Source: Lachnospiraceae bacterium (GTDB lineage: Bacteria > Bacillota > Clostridia > Lachnospirales > Lachnospiraceae). Taken from it: a stretch of DNA of 42,651 bases. Positions 11,535 through 21,359 of this stretch are shown one piece after another. Numbering within the stretch: position 1 is the stretch's first letter; every line of letters starts with the position of its first letter. The position numbers were made by a program, and so were the translations under genes. The notes beneath the pieces were generated by a model. The model saw only the letters and a program-made list of their open reading frames with translations. It was not told where the DNA came from and searched no databases. Location: contig JAFXFO010000012.1 in NCBI GenBank assembly GCA_017520425.1, forward strand, positions 1 through 42,651. Direction: 5' to 3'.

Positions 11535-13160
11535 GTGCGCGAATGGACTATGAAACGGAAGCTTTTCGGATATATGTTGCTTCTGACAGCACTACTTTTG
11601 CTGGCATTAATGTCAGGACTATTTATTTTGGGACGTTTTGACAGCACCGAAAAGAATACTTATGAATAATTAGAACTGCAAATGGATGTATTTGATACGG
11701 ATGTCTCCTCTCATTTTGATCGTTTAGCTGCTACTGCCATACAACTATCCGAGGATATGACAGAACTGTTGGAAGAATATTTGTTGTCCCAAGATATTAC
11801 TTTTCAGGATATTAATGATTCACCTGATAAGATTAGAGCATTACATGAATCTATGATAGTGCCTCTACGCATAAAGCTTTTACAAGAACATTGTTCGGGA
11901 GTCTTTGTAATGCTGGATGCTACCGTCAACAGTACCCTTCCCAACTCCGTTCTTTCAAAAACCGGACTATATCTTCAGATTAGTGGCTATGAAACAGCTA
12001 ATCAAGATGTAATTCTTTACCGTGGCTTATCTGATATTGGAAAGGAACACAATATTATGCCACATGGAAAATGGCATCTTGAATTTAATACTGATGAGTT
12101 CCCCAATTATAAGCAAATTACTGCAAACGCATCACTTCCTCTACATACATCCTATTACATTACAGATATGTTTACATTACCAGGAACATCTGATACGGCT
12201 ATACTATTAGTGGTTCCTATGATAAACTCCGATGGAACTCTTATCGGTATCTGCGGTTATGAAATCAGTACCAGCTTTTTTGCAACTTACCATGCACAAC
12301 CCACTAATATTTCACATCCTACCTGCCTCCTATTACCGGGGACTACGGATATCCTGGACACCGCTACCGGTTTTAGCTGTGGAATGTCCGGCGGTTATTA
12401 TCGCTCACCAAAAGGCCAGTTATCTAAGAAGGATGCCGGAAACGGACTTGTATACCTCTATGGAGACTCTATTCCATATATTGGTGTAACACGTACCATC
12501 TCCCTATCATCTAATAACCCTAAATATACATTAGCAGTTATGATGCCTAAATCTGATTATGACCACGCACGCAATAAAAATGCATTACAAAATATTATAC
12601 TTTGGTCCTTAATCTTATTTTTTGCAATTCACTGTTGCCTATTTTTCAGCAGGAAATTCTTATCACCTATTTTGATTGGATTGGAACAGGCAAAATGTAA
12701 CAACCGATACACATCCTCATCTTCTATCCCAGAGATTAATGATTTATTTGCCTTTCTTGCGGACCAGGACAAAGCACATGAAGATGCTCTAAATGCTTTA
12801 GAGCATGAAAAACAAAATGCACAAAAGGAAAAAGAGCGACTACAAAAAGAATACGAAAATGCTCAGTGCAAATATGAAACTGCTCAAACTGAAATAGCAA
12901 GACTGGCATATTCCAGAAAGCAAGAAATTGACCCAGATGATTATAAACAGTTTCTTGCCGGCATCGATACTCTTACTCCCACAGAGTATAAAATATTTGA
13001 GTATTATCTGGAAGGAAAAAATGTAAAAGAAATCATTAACATAGCAGGGATTAAGGAAAGTACCTTACGTTACCATAATCAAAATATTTATGGAAAACTG
13101 GGTGTCAATTCCTTGAAGCAATTATTACGTTATGCTGCTTTAAAACAACAGAATACTTAA
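11535..13160 (+). pseudogene. Membrane-bound LuxR-type regulator with in-frame stop
   Basis: The intact frame would start at GTG 11535 (AAAGGTGA just upstream; an alternative ATG lies at 11550), 15 bases after the solute-binding gene. Residues about 12-33 form a membrane helix. Codon 45, at 11667-11669, is TAA, and translation otherwise continues in the same frame to 13160. The remainder has an extracellular sensor domain (about 50-340), a second membrane helix near IILWSLILFFAIHCCLFF, a coiled coil rich in Glu/Lys/Gln, and a C-terminal LuxR-type helix-turn-helix (LTPTEYKIFEYYLEGKNVKE, then GIKESTLRYHNQNIYGKLGV). An internal ATG at 11682 could give a 492-residue product lacking the first membrane helix. 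With the broken neighbour, it suggests a decaying sensory operon. Confidence 0.8.
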
Positions 13161-13203
13161 AATAAGCCTCCTCGGAAACCCTTCCAAGGAGGCTTATTAT
13201 TTT
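13161..13203 (+). terminator. Terminator after the LuxR-type gene
   Basis: Perfect 12-bp arms AATAAGCCTCCT (13161-13172) and AGGAGGCTTATT (13187-13198), with a 14-nt loop and a following T-rich run, directly after the stop codon. Confidence 0.88.
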
Positions 13204-13276
13204 ACTATGTTCTTGCAATTAAGTACATTCAATTACCTACAAGTTTCTTTTACATTGTCCATCGGGTAATTGATTC

Positions 13277-13320
13277 AAAAAAGAGAACGAAATCCATATA
13301 AAGGATTTCGTTCTCTTTTT
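13277..13320 (-). terminator. Terminator of the nucleotidyltransferase operon
   Basis: An 18-bp perfect stem (13278-13295 with 13303-13320) includes an A-run on one side and a T-run on the other. It abuts the stop codon of the minus-strand nucleotidyltransferase gene and can act in both directions, separating the convergent units. Confidence 0.9.
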
Positions 13321-14088
13321 CTATTTGCTCTCTAAAACCTCTAAAAACACCTGATTCAGATCATTCCAATCCGCCACTCGGTCGTCTTCCATCTCCTTAG
13401 AAATCTGCTCATAGCGCTTGATTTCCTCTTGGATATAGTTATGAATAACAGGCATTCTGGGATTCAAATCCTTCTCATCGCTATTTGCCTTTATGGTTAG
13501 CATGGTTTGAATTTCATCCGACAATTCTTTGGGAAGCTGTTGCTTTAACAAATCATCAAATTTCACCGGCGGTATGGTTTCATACTGCTCGATATATTTG
13601 CAAGCCAGTAAGGGACGAAGAGCATAAATGTATTTCTTATACTTTACCTCTTCTCCCTGGAGAAACTGGCAAAAGGTACTATTGGCCGTTCCGTAATAAT
13701 GATACAGTGCCACCTTCTTAGAAAAGTACTTCTTACCAACCTCACTAATCTGCTCCCAGGCATCCGTAGTCTTATATACTACAGGAGAATTGGCCCACTC
13801 AAACAACGTGGCATTGCCCTTACGAAACTGTATCAGAGTCTTTCGAAGGTCCCAGCCGTTGATATCAAGTACCTCGTCCAGCTGCCACTCTATCACGTCC
13901 CTCTTCTTCTGCAAGGACAAATAATCTTCCTTGGTTCTTACATAAACAAATCTTACATCATAATCGCTGTCCGGCGATTCCACGCCCCAGGCTCTGCTGC
14001 CTGATTCCACCGCATACAGAACCCTTACATTCTCCTTCTTTTCAATTTCTTCCAGCTTTTCCAGTATTTCCTTCCTAATATCTCTCAC
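13321..14088 (-). CDS. Pol-beta superfamily nucleotidyltransferase (COG3541/RlaP-like)
   Basis: A 255-residue protein with the Pol-beta nucleotidyltransferase signature: ESGSRAWG (G30, S31) followed by PDSDYDVR (metal ligands D42 and D44). The downstream WANSPVVY and YHYYGTANSTFCQF segments fit the COG3541-type family, which includes YcgL and the RNA-ligase-associated RlaP group. Such enzymes transfer an NMP to RNA, protein or small molecules; the target is unknown. The GTG start at 14088 has GAGGGGG 6 bases upstream, and the gene overlaps the preceding nucleotidyltransferase gene by 14 bases, so the two are translationally coupled. No partner antitoxin-like HEPN protein is present, which argues against a MNT/HEPN pair. 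Confidence 0.82.
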   Translation of the reverse strand: MRDIRKEILEKLEEIEKKENVRVLYAVESGSRAWGVESPDSDYDVRFVYVRTKEDYLSLQKKRDVIEWQLDEVLDINGWDLRKTLIQFRKGNATLFEWANSPVVYKTTDAWEQISEVGKKYFSKKVALYHYYGTANSTFCQFLQGEEVKYKKYIYALRPLLACKYIEQYETIPPVKFDDLLKQQLPKELSDEIQTMLTIKANSDEKDLNPRMPVIHNYIQEEIKRYEQISKEMEDDRVADWNDLNQVFLEVLESK

Positions 14089-15106
14089 CGAAATCCCCCT
14101 CTATGGCCTTCCTGTTTACATACTCCACAAACTGCTCCACCTTTTCCATATCCGGATTGTCCGGCAGAGTGGTCTTGGCAGTAGCCACCTCTAAACGTTT
14201 TTCATAATCACTGAGTAAATCATAAAATTCCTTCTCATAAGTACCATCCGCCTTCTGAAAATCTCCCCGACGGATACTTTTTAGGAGCTCCAAATCATCC
14301 GTTCTATGGGTACGGATTTCCCCCTTTTCCAGGATATCGATAGCCATCATAAAGAGGCGGACCAGATGCATGGCATGCTTATTCAGATGGTTGTCATCCT
14401 TCTTCTTGTTACGTTTACCAATTTTATCGTAGTCCCGAATCACACTGTTCATCACGCCCAGCATGTTCTCGTAGTCTCGTAAGGGAAGATGCTTATAGTC
14501 TGCATCAATGAATATTTCCGTTTCAAGCTCCGGGTTCTGAGACTCATCTATGTAAATACGGATATTGCCCTTATCAAACATTTCATTCTTCCTTTGGAAA
14601 TCCTCCAAAGCATTCTTCACGGAACTATAAATATGCTGTTCCCTCTCCTGCTGCGCCATGGAATCTCTGGCTATAGCGTTCTGCAATCTTCTAAGCTGTG
14701 CGCTTGCATAACCACCAAAAGATTTGACAGCACGTTTGGATAAAAAGAGCCCCTTGTGATCCAGTAGCTCCTGTCCCAGCTCATTCTTAATTAGGTACTG
14801 GTCCTCATCCAGCCCCAGTAGCTCTATGGTATTGGGATTACACTCCAACAGTAGCTTCACAATCTTGTTAAAGGAATAAATCACTGTATCCGTACTACCA
14901 TCCTCATACTGTTCGAACTCTGTAAGCCCCAGAAGGTCCGATGGCAGATTCAGAGTGATTCCCCTGAAATCAATATCACTATTTTCATTATTGGTTCCGT
15001 AAGCATAGCTTCCGCCTAAACCCATAAGGATAATTCTATCCCCCAATCTGGGATGGTTTCGCAGGAAATCATATTCACTTGTGAGCATCAGCTTTCTAAA
15101 ATCCAT
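14075..15106 (-). CDS. Second Pol-beta superfamily nucleotidyltransferase
   Basis: A 343-residue protein with GLGGSYAYGT (G32, S33) and ENSDIDFRG (D44, D46), again the Pol-beta nucleotidyltransferase active site. The middle is helical and charged (KRNKKKDDNHLNKHAMHLVRLFMMA), as in COG3541 relatives. The ATG at 15106 sits about 8 bases after GGAGAG; a TTG at 15121 overlaps that site and is unlikely. It lies 17 bases downstream of the DUF4026-like gene and overlaps the next gene. Its sequence differs clearly from the neighbouring nucleotidyltransferase, so the two may be distinct subunits or have different substrates rather than being a recent duplication. Confidence 0.82.
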   Translation of the reverse strand: MDFRKLMLTSEYDFLRNHPRLGDRIILMGLGGSYAYGTNNENSDIDFRGITLNLPSDLLGLTEFEQYEDGSTDTVIYSFNKIVKLLLECNPNTIELLGLDEDQYLIKNELGQELLDHKGLFLSKRAVKSFGGYASAQLRRLQNAIARDSMAQQEREQHIYSSVKNALEDFQRKNEMFDKGNIRIYIDESQNPELETEIFIDADYKHLPLRDYENMLGVMNSVIRDYDKIGKRNKKKDDNHLNKHAMHLVRLFMMAIDILEKGEIRTHRTDDLELLKSIRRGDFQKADGTYEKEFYDLLSDYEKRLEVATAKTTLPDNPDMEKVEQFVEYVNRKAIEGDFGERY

Positions 15107-15123
15107 GAAGCATCTCTCCAATC

Positions 15124-16431
15124 TTACTTTTCCAATAAATAAATATCATCCGGGGAAATACGATTCTTTTCTGTGAAAATAAGCCAATCCGTAATATCCT
15201 CGTAAGGGTAGGTACCCATATCTCCCTCATGCATACCGCTAACCATATAAGGTTCCTGAGTCAGCTGGGCGGTAAAGGTATCTTCCGCCACGCTCTTTAA
15301 CTCAAACCAGATGTGCTCACGCTCGTTGGTCTCTGTTCTATGCTCTTCGTCAATCTTAAGGCCAACCTTTATCAACACTGCCTTCGCACCGTTTTCAAAG
15401 GCCTTTTTCATATAACTTACTCGCTCGATTGCCAGCGTTCTTAAGCGGTCTGTTTCCTCATTGGTATACATAAACATAGGGTTATTTTCCAACAACTTAT
15501 CATAAACCGACAGGTGAGAATACTTCTTATTCTCCATATCATCCGGTGACTGATATACGTAAACACAGCCGGTGTATCCATTATGACCGCCCTCATCATT
15601 TCTGTCAGCGGGACCACCTAATGTTCCCTTCTTTATCATCCCCATAGCCTGCTGCCAGGGAATCCAAGTTGCTACCAAGGGCTGATTGTTACACAATCTG
15701 GCCACATACATTGCACCTTCATTGTCCAAAGCATCCGGCTCATCAATCAATCGGGAAGCCATAGCCTCCAATACCCGGTAATGGCTTTGTGAGGCTTCTT
15801 TAGTAGATCCCAATACCTCCAGTTCCATAATGCCGCAACGATTCAATCCGTGCGTATGAAGCCATACATCCTTGCCGGCATAAACTGCTTGGGCTGTAAA
15901 TAAATATCTGGATGCCGGCGGAGTCTTACTCTTTGCTGCAAAAGCCAACCACTTTCCTGACAGAAGCTGTTCAGAGCCATAATCCAGCACAGCCAATGTT
16001 TCAGGGAAAATGGTATTTATAATCTTTAACTGTAAATGATAGGACTCTAAGGGTTTCTCAGAAAAATCCATAGCCACAATCAGTCCGGTGCTTTGTTTAT
16101 CGATTTCTTCTACATCCACGTCCGCAAAAAAGTGCTGTACCCGGAACATTTCAGGAATTCGATAGGGCTCCGGATAGATTAAAAACTCATATTTTTCTCC
16201 CATGTATTCTATCTCATGCCAAGGAGTCCCCTCTGCATTCTTTCCCATCTGAAGCAGCTTAAATTCTGTAGCATTCCTGATTCTATCCATCACCAATTGC
16301 ACATTTTGCAATTCCTCCGGATACTTCGGAATAGCCAGCATATATGACTTTTCTTTTATCTTCTTTACTTCAAACTTTTCTACCGGCTTCACTGCTTCTT
16401 TCTTTTTCTTACCAAAGTTAAATAATCCCAT
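15124..16431 (-). CDS. DUF4026/DUF2314-like protein
   Basis: A 435-residue, probably cytosolic protein. It starts MGLFNFGKKKK at 16431 after GAGGG; the 51-base upstream in-frame extension has a TTG start and overlaps the OLD gene end. The N-terminal two thirds (IPKYPEELQNVQLVMDRI, then MDFSEKPLESYHLQLKI and WLHTHGLNRCGI) look like DUF4026. The last 90 residues (EHIWFELKSV, then LTQEPYMVSGMHEGDMG, then ITDWLIF) resemble DUF2314, which often follows it. No catalytic activity is known for either. It is embedded between the OLD nuclease and nucleotidyltransferase genes with short gaps, so it probably belongs to the same operon. Confidence 0.72.
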   Translation of the reverse strand: MGLFNFGKKKKEAVKPVEKFEVKKIKEKSYMLAIPKYPEELQNVQLVMDRIRNATEFKLLQMGKNAEGTPWHEIEYMGEKYEFLIYPEPYRIPEMFRVQHFFADVDVEEIDKQSTGLIVAMDFSEKPLESYHLQLKIINTIFPETLAVLDYGSEQLLSGKWLAFAAKSKTPPASRYLFTAQAVYAGKDVWLHTHGLNRCGIMELEVLGSTKEASQSHYRVLEAMASRLIDEPDALDNEGAMYVARLCNNQPLVATWIPWQQAMGMIKKGTLGGPADRNDEGGHNGYTGCVYVYQSPDDMENKKYSHLSVYDKLLENNPMFMYTNEETDRLRTLAIERVSYMKKAFENGAKAVLIKVGLKIDEEHRTETNEREHIWFELKSVAEDTFTAQLTQEPYMVSGMHEGDMGTYPYEDITDWLIFTEKNRISPDDIYLLEK

Positions 16432-16478
16432 TGTTTTTCCCTCATTCTTTCTTTTGTATTTTATGGCTTTATGCCCTT

Positions 16479-18332
16479 TCAATCCTTCTTACGGCTGTCA
16501 AAATATACAAAGGCATCAATCTTTTCTAAAATATCAGCAAAATCCTCACGGGGTGCCAGCTCCAGATATTTTGTTAACAATTCTGTTTCCCTATCACGGA
16601 ACGGACCATAAAAAATATCATACAAATTATGACCCCGCATATAGATTTTAAATTCTTCAAAATATGCTTTCAAATCCTCTATGGATTCTAAATCCTTCCC
16701 AAGCACCTCTTTTAAATGCATACCGCTCTTTATACGATGCAGGTACTGCTTCCATTTATCAAACAGAATCTCCCAAAATTGCTCCACACTTTCCACCACA
16801 CCGATTTTGACCATGATTTCCGGATTCAGGAAATAATTTTCAAAGGAATAATACTTAAGGATTAGCACATTCTGAGGCCGTACTCTGGGGAGCTTATCGA
16901 TATCCTGCTGATTTCTCTCACTATAATAACTGCAGAGCTGTCCGGTAAGTTCCTCCGGATTCTTGCCATCCCCGTCACGAATCATCAGAAACTGGTCCCG
17001 CAAATAGAGCTGATTCATATATTTTAGATTTGCATAGGTCTTAATATTGGTACAGCTATTGGTCGTAATAATGGCAATTCGTGACAGCTGCCCTTTCTTG
17101 TCATATATCTCCGTATAATATTTCTCCAGCAGTAATGGGAAACGACTCTTATCCTGCTTTCCTTCCACAATAAATACAAAATCCACATTTAAGAAATCAT
17201 TTGCACTATAACCCAAATCATTCAAAACATTATCAATATCCACATTTTGGCGAGCTATGGAATACCCCTCTTCATCCAAAGCCATCTGGCAAACCTGTCC
17301 CCTAGTAAAATTCACGACCATATTGGGAGAATGTGTAGTAAAAATCACCTGATTTTTCTTTGATAACTGATACAGAATTTTACTGGCTTCTTTCTGCAAA
17401 GATGGATGCAAAAACAATTCCGGATACTCTACCATAATGATACTCTGCATCCGCTTTTCTTCCTCAACGTAGGTTTCCAGTAAAGATAGCATGTATATGT
17501 TCTTCATACCATTTCCCAGCTTTTCTACCGGGCCTAAACGTTTTAAATCCTCCTGCCAGACATCCGCCTGAATAGAAAAAAGCTTATCCGGTTCGTACTG
17601 CATGGAGTAAACAATTTCCTGAACACCACCGTTTTTCTGATAGTTTTGGTTCATACGAATTGCAAAATCATTCAGATTTAACTGATAAATCTTATATTCC
17701 AAAAGCTTTGCCGTCTCTTGCAGATGAAGCTCCTCGGGAGACTTCTTGTTAATCAATCCGATACAGTTGAAACAGTGATTACAGTTCTTCGCCTCGTTAA
17801 AAATACACGCGTTGGAACGTAAGCAACTAAGCTCCTCCGCCTTCTGAAAGATTAACAAATCCTCCTGAAAGGAGCTTATGTCACGAGTTGTATCCACAAA
17901 ATGCAGTTTGGGAAGTATCATGGGGATATACTGGTTATTCTTATGCATTCCATCGTCATACCGAATTTGACCGCCACGATTTATCACACATACAAAAGCC
18001 AGCTTCTCCTCCTCAAAGGTGGGGAGTTTTTTTAGGAAATCTCTTTCCCATGCATCATATCTCTTATAGGAACTAACAATTCCTCTGGCATGAAACTGCT
18101 GCAAATCCTCTTTTGAGATTTCAACCTCCATGGAAATTTCAATATTCTGCTTCTTTTCATTAAAATCCGATTCCTGTACCTGATAATTTCCCGTAACCGC
18201 ACGAATCGCATCCAAAACTACCGTTTTACCACTGTTATTCTTTCCCACCAGAATCAATGCATTTTCTATATCTGTGATTTCCAATCTCTGAATCGATTTG
18301 AAATTCACAATACATAAGGATTTTATCTGCAT
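16479..18332 (-). CDS. OLD-family AAA ATPase/TOPRIM nuclease
   Basis: A 617-residue ABC-type ATPase with a C-terminal TOPRIM. The N-terminal half has IVNFKSIQRLEI, Walker A GKNNSGKT (30-37), Walker B in IIMVEYPELFLHPS (about 298-311), where Glu replaces the usual Walker-B Asp, and an H-loop FTTHSPN. The C-terminal part has the TOPRIM signature VEGKQDKSR (389-397) and RDGDG (452-456). This is the class 1 OLD layout, a DNA or RNA nuclease family known from phage P2 and from defence systems such as Gabija. A cluster of five cysteines (170, 176, 184, 187, 190) may bind zinc or a cluster. AAGGAGG lies 8 bases before the ATG at 18332. No UvrD-like helicase is adjacent, so it is not a standard Gabija pair. 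Confidence 0.83.
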   Translation of the reverse strand: MQIKSLCIVNFKSIQRLEITDIENALILVGKNNSGKTVVLDAIRAVTGNYQVQESDFNEKKQNIEISMEVEISKEDLQQFHARGIVSSYKRYDAWERDFLKKLPTFEEEKLAFVCVINRGGQIRYDDGMHKNNQYIPMILPKLHFVDTTRDISSFQEDLLIFQKAEELSCLRSNACIFNEAKNCNHCFNCIGLINKKSPEELHLQETAKLLEYKIYQLNLNDFAIRMNQNYQKNGGVQEIVYSMQYEPDKLFSIQADVWQEDLKRLGPVEKLGNGMKNIYMLSLLETYVEEEKRMQSIIMVEYPELFLHPSLQKEASKILYQLSKKNQVIFTTHSPNMVVNFTRGQVCQMALDEEGYSIARQNVDIDNVLNDLGYSANDFLNVDFVFIVEGKQDKSRFPLLLEKYYTEIYDKKGQLSRIAIITTNSCTNIKTYANLKYMNQLYLRDQFLMIRDGDGKNPEELTGQLCSYYSERNQQDIDKLPRVRPQNVLILKYYSFENYFLNPEIMVKIGVVESVEQFWEILFDKWKQYLHRIKSGMHLKEVLGKDLESIEDLKAYFEEFKIYMRGHNLYDIFYGPFRDRETELLTKYLELAPREDFADILEKIDAFVYFDSRKKD

Positions 18333-18363
18333 ACCCCTTCCCTCCTTTTGCACTCAATTTCAG

Positions 18364-19152
18364 CTACTTCCACCACTCTTGAGGTAACTCATCCCTTTCA
18401 ATAATACAGGTTTCCTCTATGGCAAAAAACTTTTCACAGACCTCAAAAATCTTCCTTGCCTCACAAAGGATGCAATCCGCATCCCCGAATTTCACCGCTT
18501 TCGCCGCGCCTAAGTCGTAAAAGGCTTCCTTCATCTTGTCAAAACAATCGGAAAAAGCTCCGGTTTTCAATACCCTGTTATAATGGCGATACATATTCAC
18601 ATCCTTGATACTGCCGTCCGGCATCACAATATGCATGGGAGTAGGCTCGTCTGTCAGTCGGTCACCGATACCCAGCACCTCATCCACGCTATGAATATAA
18701 GTGTTTCTGCCGTGGGTTACTCCTAAAAGCAATATCTTAGCATCAATCTCTCGCAGTCTGTCCCAACAACCACCGGGAGGGCAGGGGGAGGTAGCATTTT
18801 CTTCTCCCCTTATAAATTCCTCAGCCTCTTTTCCATAAGCCGCAATGCTATGTGTAGCATGCAGGGAACGTACCACACCTTCCCTCTTACGGAATACATT
18901 GGGGATGATACCCACACAAGCAGGCTCCGTAGCCGGGTTAAAGGTATCATACTCCCGGCCCATCTGTGCCCAGGTGTGGGTAGGTGTCATAAACAGCCCC
19001 TCCTTGAAAAATTCCATGAAGGCATCTACTACCGTATCCGCACCACCCTCCACCTCACCGATGGATTTCATGGAGGAATGGACCATGATGGCTTCTTTTC
19101 CGGTCAGCCCCATATTCTTTAAATCATTTATGAAAGTCTCTTTTGTATGCAT
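18364..19152 (-). CDS. AAC(3)-fold N-acetyltransferase
   Basis: A 262-residue acetyl-CoA-dependent N-acetyltransferase of the Antibiotic_NAT/AAC(3) fold. Hallmarks are VHSSMKSIGEVEGGADTVVDA, TPTHTW, the HATHSIAAYG catalytic region and ILLLGVTHGRNTYIHSVDE. The family includes aminoglycoside 3-N-acetyltransferases, but also many chromosomal members (YokD/BA2930-like) with no proven resistance role, so the substrate should be left open. The ATG at 19152 follows AAAGGAG by 5 bases. It begins 78 bases after the alanyl-tRNA synthetase stop and ends 31 bases before the OLD start. A weak -10-like TATGAT in the 78-base gap could give a separate promoter. Confidence 0.85.
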   Translation of the reverse strand: MHTKETFINDLKNMGLTGKEAIMVHSSMKSIGEVEGGADTVVDAFMEFFKEGLFMTPTHTWAQMGREYDTFNPATEPACVGIIPNVFRKREGVVRSLHATHSIAAYGKEAEEFIRGEENATSPCPPGGCWDRLREIDAKILLLGVTHGRNTYIHSVDEVLGIGDRLTDEPTPMHIVMPDGSIKDVNMYRHYNRVLKTGAFSDCFDKMKEAFYDLGAAKAVKFGDADCILCEARKIFEVCEKFFAIEETCIIERDELPQEWWK

Positions 19153-19230
19153 GATTACTCCTTTGTCTGAACAAATCTAATATTAATCATACCACAAACT
19201 CACCCTAAATCATAGCCCTTCCCATGTTTT

Positions 19231-21003
19231 CTAGCCTTCTATCACAGCTTTAATTCTTCTTACGCCTGCCGAGGATGCCTCTTCTTTTAAGATTCTGAAA
19301 GAGCCCAATTCTCCGGTATTTTGTGCATGAGGTCCACCACAGATTTCCTTAGAGTATCCGGGTATGGTATAAACTTTTACTACCTCCTGATATTTCCCAG
19401 CAAAAACTCCCATTGCTCCACTATTGTAAGCATCCTCCAAGGGCATTTCCTCCAACTGTACCTCCAGTTTTTTCTCAATAGCTTCATTTACAATCCGAGT
19501 CACCAGTTCCAGTTCTTCCTTGGTTACTTTGCGCGGAAAAGAAAAATCAAATCGCAGTCTCTCTGCCGTAATATTACTGCCACGTTGATATACTTCCTCA
19601 CCTAACACCTTACGAAGAGCACCATTTAGCAAATGTGTGGCTGTATGAAGTCTTGCAGTCTGCTCACTTGCGTCAGCCAGTCCTCCTGCAAACTTCCCTG
19701 CTGCACCCTGTCTTGACTTGTTCTGATGCTCCTCAAACTTCTTATGAAAGCCTTCCATATCCACACTCTTGCCCTGTTCCTGTGCCAATTCTGCACTAAA
19801 CTCTACCGGAAAACCATAAGTGTCATACAGCTTAAAGGTCAGCTCACCATTCAAAGTGCCGCCCTCCTCTACCTGATTCAAATACTTCTGTGCCTTCTTT
19901 AAGCCCTCATCCAAGGTCTTGGAGAATAAAGCATGTTCTTTTTGCAGCTGCTCCCGGATAAAGTCCTGGTTTTCCAAAAGCTCCGAATACACTTCCCCGT
20001 ATTGGCGAATCAGCACCTTAGAAAGCTCACACAAATAATTGCCATTAATACCTGCCTTCTTAAACAATCGGATAACTCTACGAATCAGTCGCCGTAAGAT
20101 ATATCCCTGCTCCGTGTTGGAAGGTAGGATTTTCATGGAATCACCCAGGATAAAAGTAATGGCTCTCATATGCTCACAAATAATGCGCTTTTCTCTCAGT
20201 GTCAGCTCTTTACCTTCACCAATCAGGATTTCCTCTACCAACTTCATAACAGGCTGAAAAAGCTCCGTATCATATACATTGGTCTTACCGTTAAAAATTG
20301 TCAGTACGCGTTCCAAGCCCATGCCCGTATCCACATTCTTTTGCTTCAACTCTGTGAAACTGCCGTCAGATTCTTTGTTAAACTGCATGAAAACATTATT
20401 CCAGATTTCCACATATTTTCCGCAATGACAAGCCGGACCGCAATCCGGTCCGCATTTAGGCTGTCCCATATCATAAAAGATTTCCGTATCCGGTCCGCAG
20501 GGTCCCGTCTGACCTGCGGGTCCCCACCAGTTTTCCTTCCTGCCATAACGGTATATCTGCTCATCTTTAAGTCCCTTGGACTTCCAGATATCCACAGCTT
20601 CTTCATCTGCCGGGACCAGTTCATCCCCTTCAAACACGGTTACTGCCAAACGTTCCACAGGGATATTCAGATGCTTTGTCAAAAACTCAAAGCTCATGGA
20701 TATGGACTCCTGCTTGAAGTAATCTCCCAAGGACCAGTTTCCCAGCATCTCAAAGAAGGTACAATGGGTATCATCACCCACCTCGTCAATATCCTCCGTA
20801 CGGATACATTTCTGCACATCCGTAAGCCTTTTTCCTGCCGGATGTCTTTCGCCCAACAAATAGGGCACTAAGGGATGCATGCCTGCTGTGGTAAATAACA
20901 CGGTAGGATCATTCTCCGGCAGAAGGGAGGCCGAGGCGATTTCCCTGTGTCCTCTTTCCTTAAAAAAGTTTACATACATGGTTCTTAATTCGTTTGCTGT
21001 CAT
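19231..21003 (-). CDS. Short alanyl-tRNA synthetase (catalytic plus editing domains)
   Basis: A 590-residue class II alanyl-tRNA synthetase lacking the roughly 280-residue C-terminal DHHA1/C-Ala part of a standard AlaS (about 870). Visible are [31 protein letters not shown] (motif 2), a Cys-rich insert ([12 protein letters not shown]), [19 protein letters not shown] (motif 3, about 226-234), and the editing domain zinc ligands HTATH (about 453-457) and CGGPH (about 555-559). Both activation and mischarged-tRNA editing residues appear intact. The ATG at 21003 has GGAGG 8 bases upstream; an upstream TTG falls at the leader terminator. It is preceded by a T-box leader. It may be a second AlaS paralogue, not the only one; that cannot be judged from this window. 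Confidence 0.9.
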   Translation of the reverse strand: MTANELRTMYVNFFKERGHREIASASLLPENDPTVLFTTAGMHPLVPYLLGERHPAGKRLTDVQKCIRTEDIDEVGDDTHCTFFEMLGNWSLGDYFKQESISMSFEFLTKHLNIPVERLAVTVFEGDELVPADEEAVDIWKSKGLKDEQIYRYGRKENWWGPAGQTGPCGPDTEIFYDMGQPKCGPDCGPACHCGKYVEIWNNVFMQFNKESDGSFTELKQKNVDTGMGLERVLTIFNGKTNVYDTELFQPVMKLVEEILIGEGKELTLREKRIICEHMRAITFILGDSMKILPSNTEQGYILRRLIRRVIRLFKKAGINGNYLCELSKVLIRQYGEVYSELLENQDFIREQLQKEHALFSKTLDEGLKKAQKYLNQVEEGGTLNGELTFKLYDTYGFPVEFSAELAQEQGKSVDMEGFHKKFEEHQNKSRQGAAGKFAGGLADASEQTARLHTATHLLNGALRKVLGEEVYQRGSNITAERLRFDFSFPRKVTKEELELVTRIVNEAIEKKLEVQLEEMPLEDAYNSGAMGVFAGKYQEVVKVYTIPGYSKEICGGPHAQNTGELGSFRILKEEASSAGVRRIKAVIEG

Positions 21004-21033
21004 TTCGTTTACCTCCATTTCTGATAATTCTCC

Positions 21034-21325
21034 CAAAAAAACATCGCCCTAAGTCGATATATATATCAACTTAGGGCGAACTTCTCTGTCCGTGTTACCA
21101 CCTAATTTCAGATTTCTCTGCACTCTGCCAATACGGGATTTCTCCGATATTGCTTCCTACGTTAACGGGGGAACTCCGTTGAAGCCTACTAAGAATCCTC
21201 TGTTCGGTCCACAGCTCAGAGGCTGCTTCGATATTCGTTCCATGAAGATTCGCACCCACCATCTTCTCTCTGTAATATCCCGGATATCTACTATTCCTCG
21301 TCAAAGCCTTTGTTCTTTTGGATTG
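21034..21325 (-). promoter_or_regulatory. T-box riboswitch (alanine) upstream of the AlaS-like gene
   Basis: This fills most of the 398-base gap. Read on the minus strand, it has a Stem I region with AGAGAG followed by GGTGGGTGCGA, then the conserved T-box AGGTGGTAACACGG (21103-21090), then a terminator: CGCCCTAAGT pairing with ACTTAGGGCG (21045-21079) and a run of seven Ts (21040-21034). The candidate specifier is GCA or GCC, both Ala codons, in GAAGCAGCC at about 21228-21221. Uncharged tRNA-Ala would pair with the T-box, favour the antiterminator and allow transcription of the synthetase and probably of the genes behind it. Confidence 0.92.
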
Positions 21326-21330
21326 TAGCT

Positions 21331-21359
21331 ACTATATCACCACCTTGACCGTCTGTCAA
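21331..21359 (-). promoter_or_regulatory. Consensus promoter of the T-box operon
   Basis: TTGACA (21359-21354), a 17-base spacer and TATAGT (21336-21331) on the minus strand. The predicted start lies near 21324, just before Stem I of the T-box. Confidence 0.88.

Noticed and set aside
13321-15106. MNT/HEPN toxin-antitoxin pair
   Set aside because: Both genes carry nucleotidyltransferase active sites, are larger than MNT proteins and no HEPN protein accompanies them.
16479-18332. Canonical Gabija defence system
   Set aside because: No GajB/UvrD-like helicase is adjacent; only an OLD-type protein is present.
18364-19152. Aminoglycoside resistance gene
   Set aside because: The AAC(3) fold also includes many chromosomal proteins without resistance activity; there is no mobile element or other resistance gene nearby, so only the fold is claimed.
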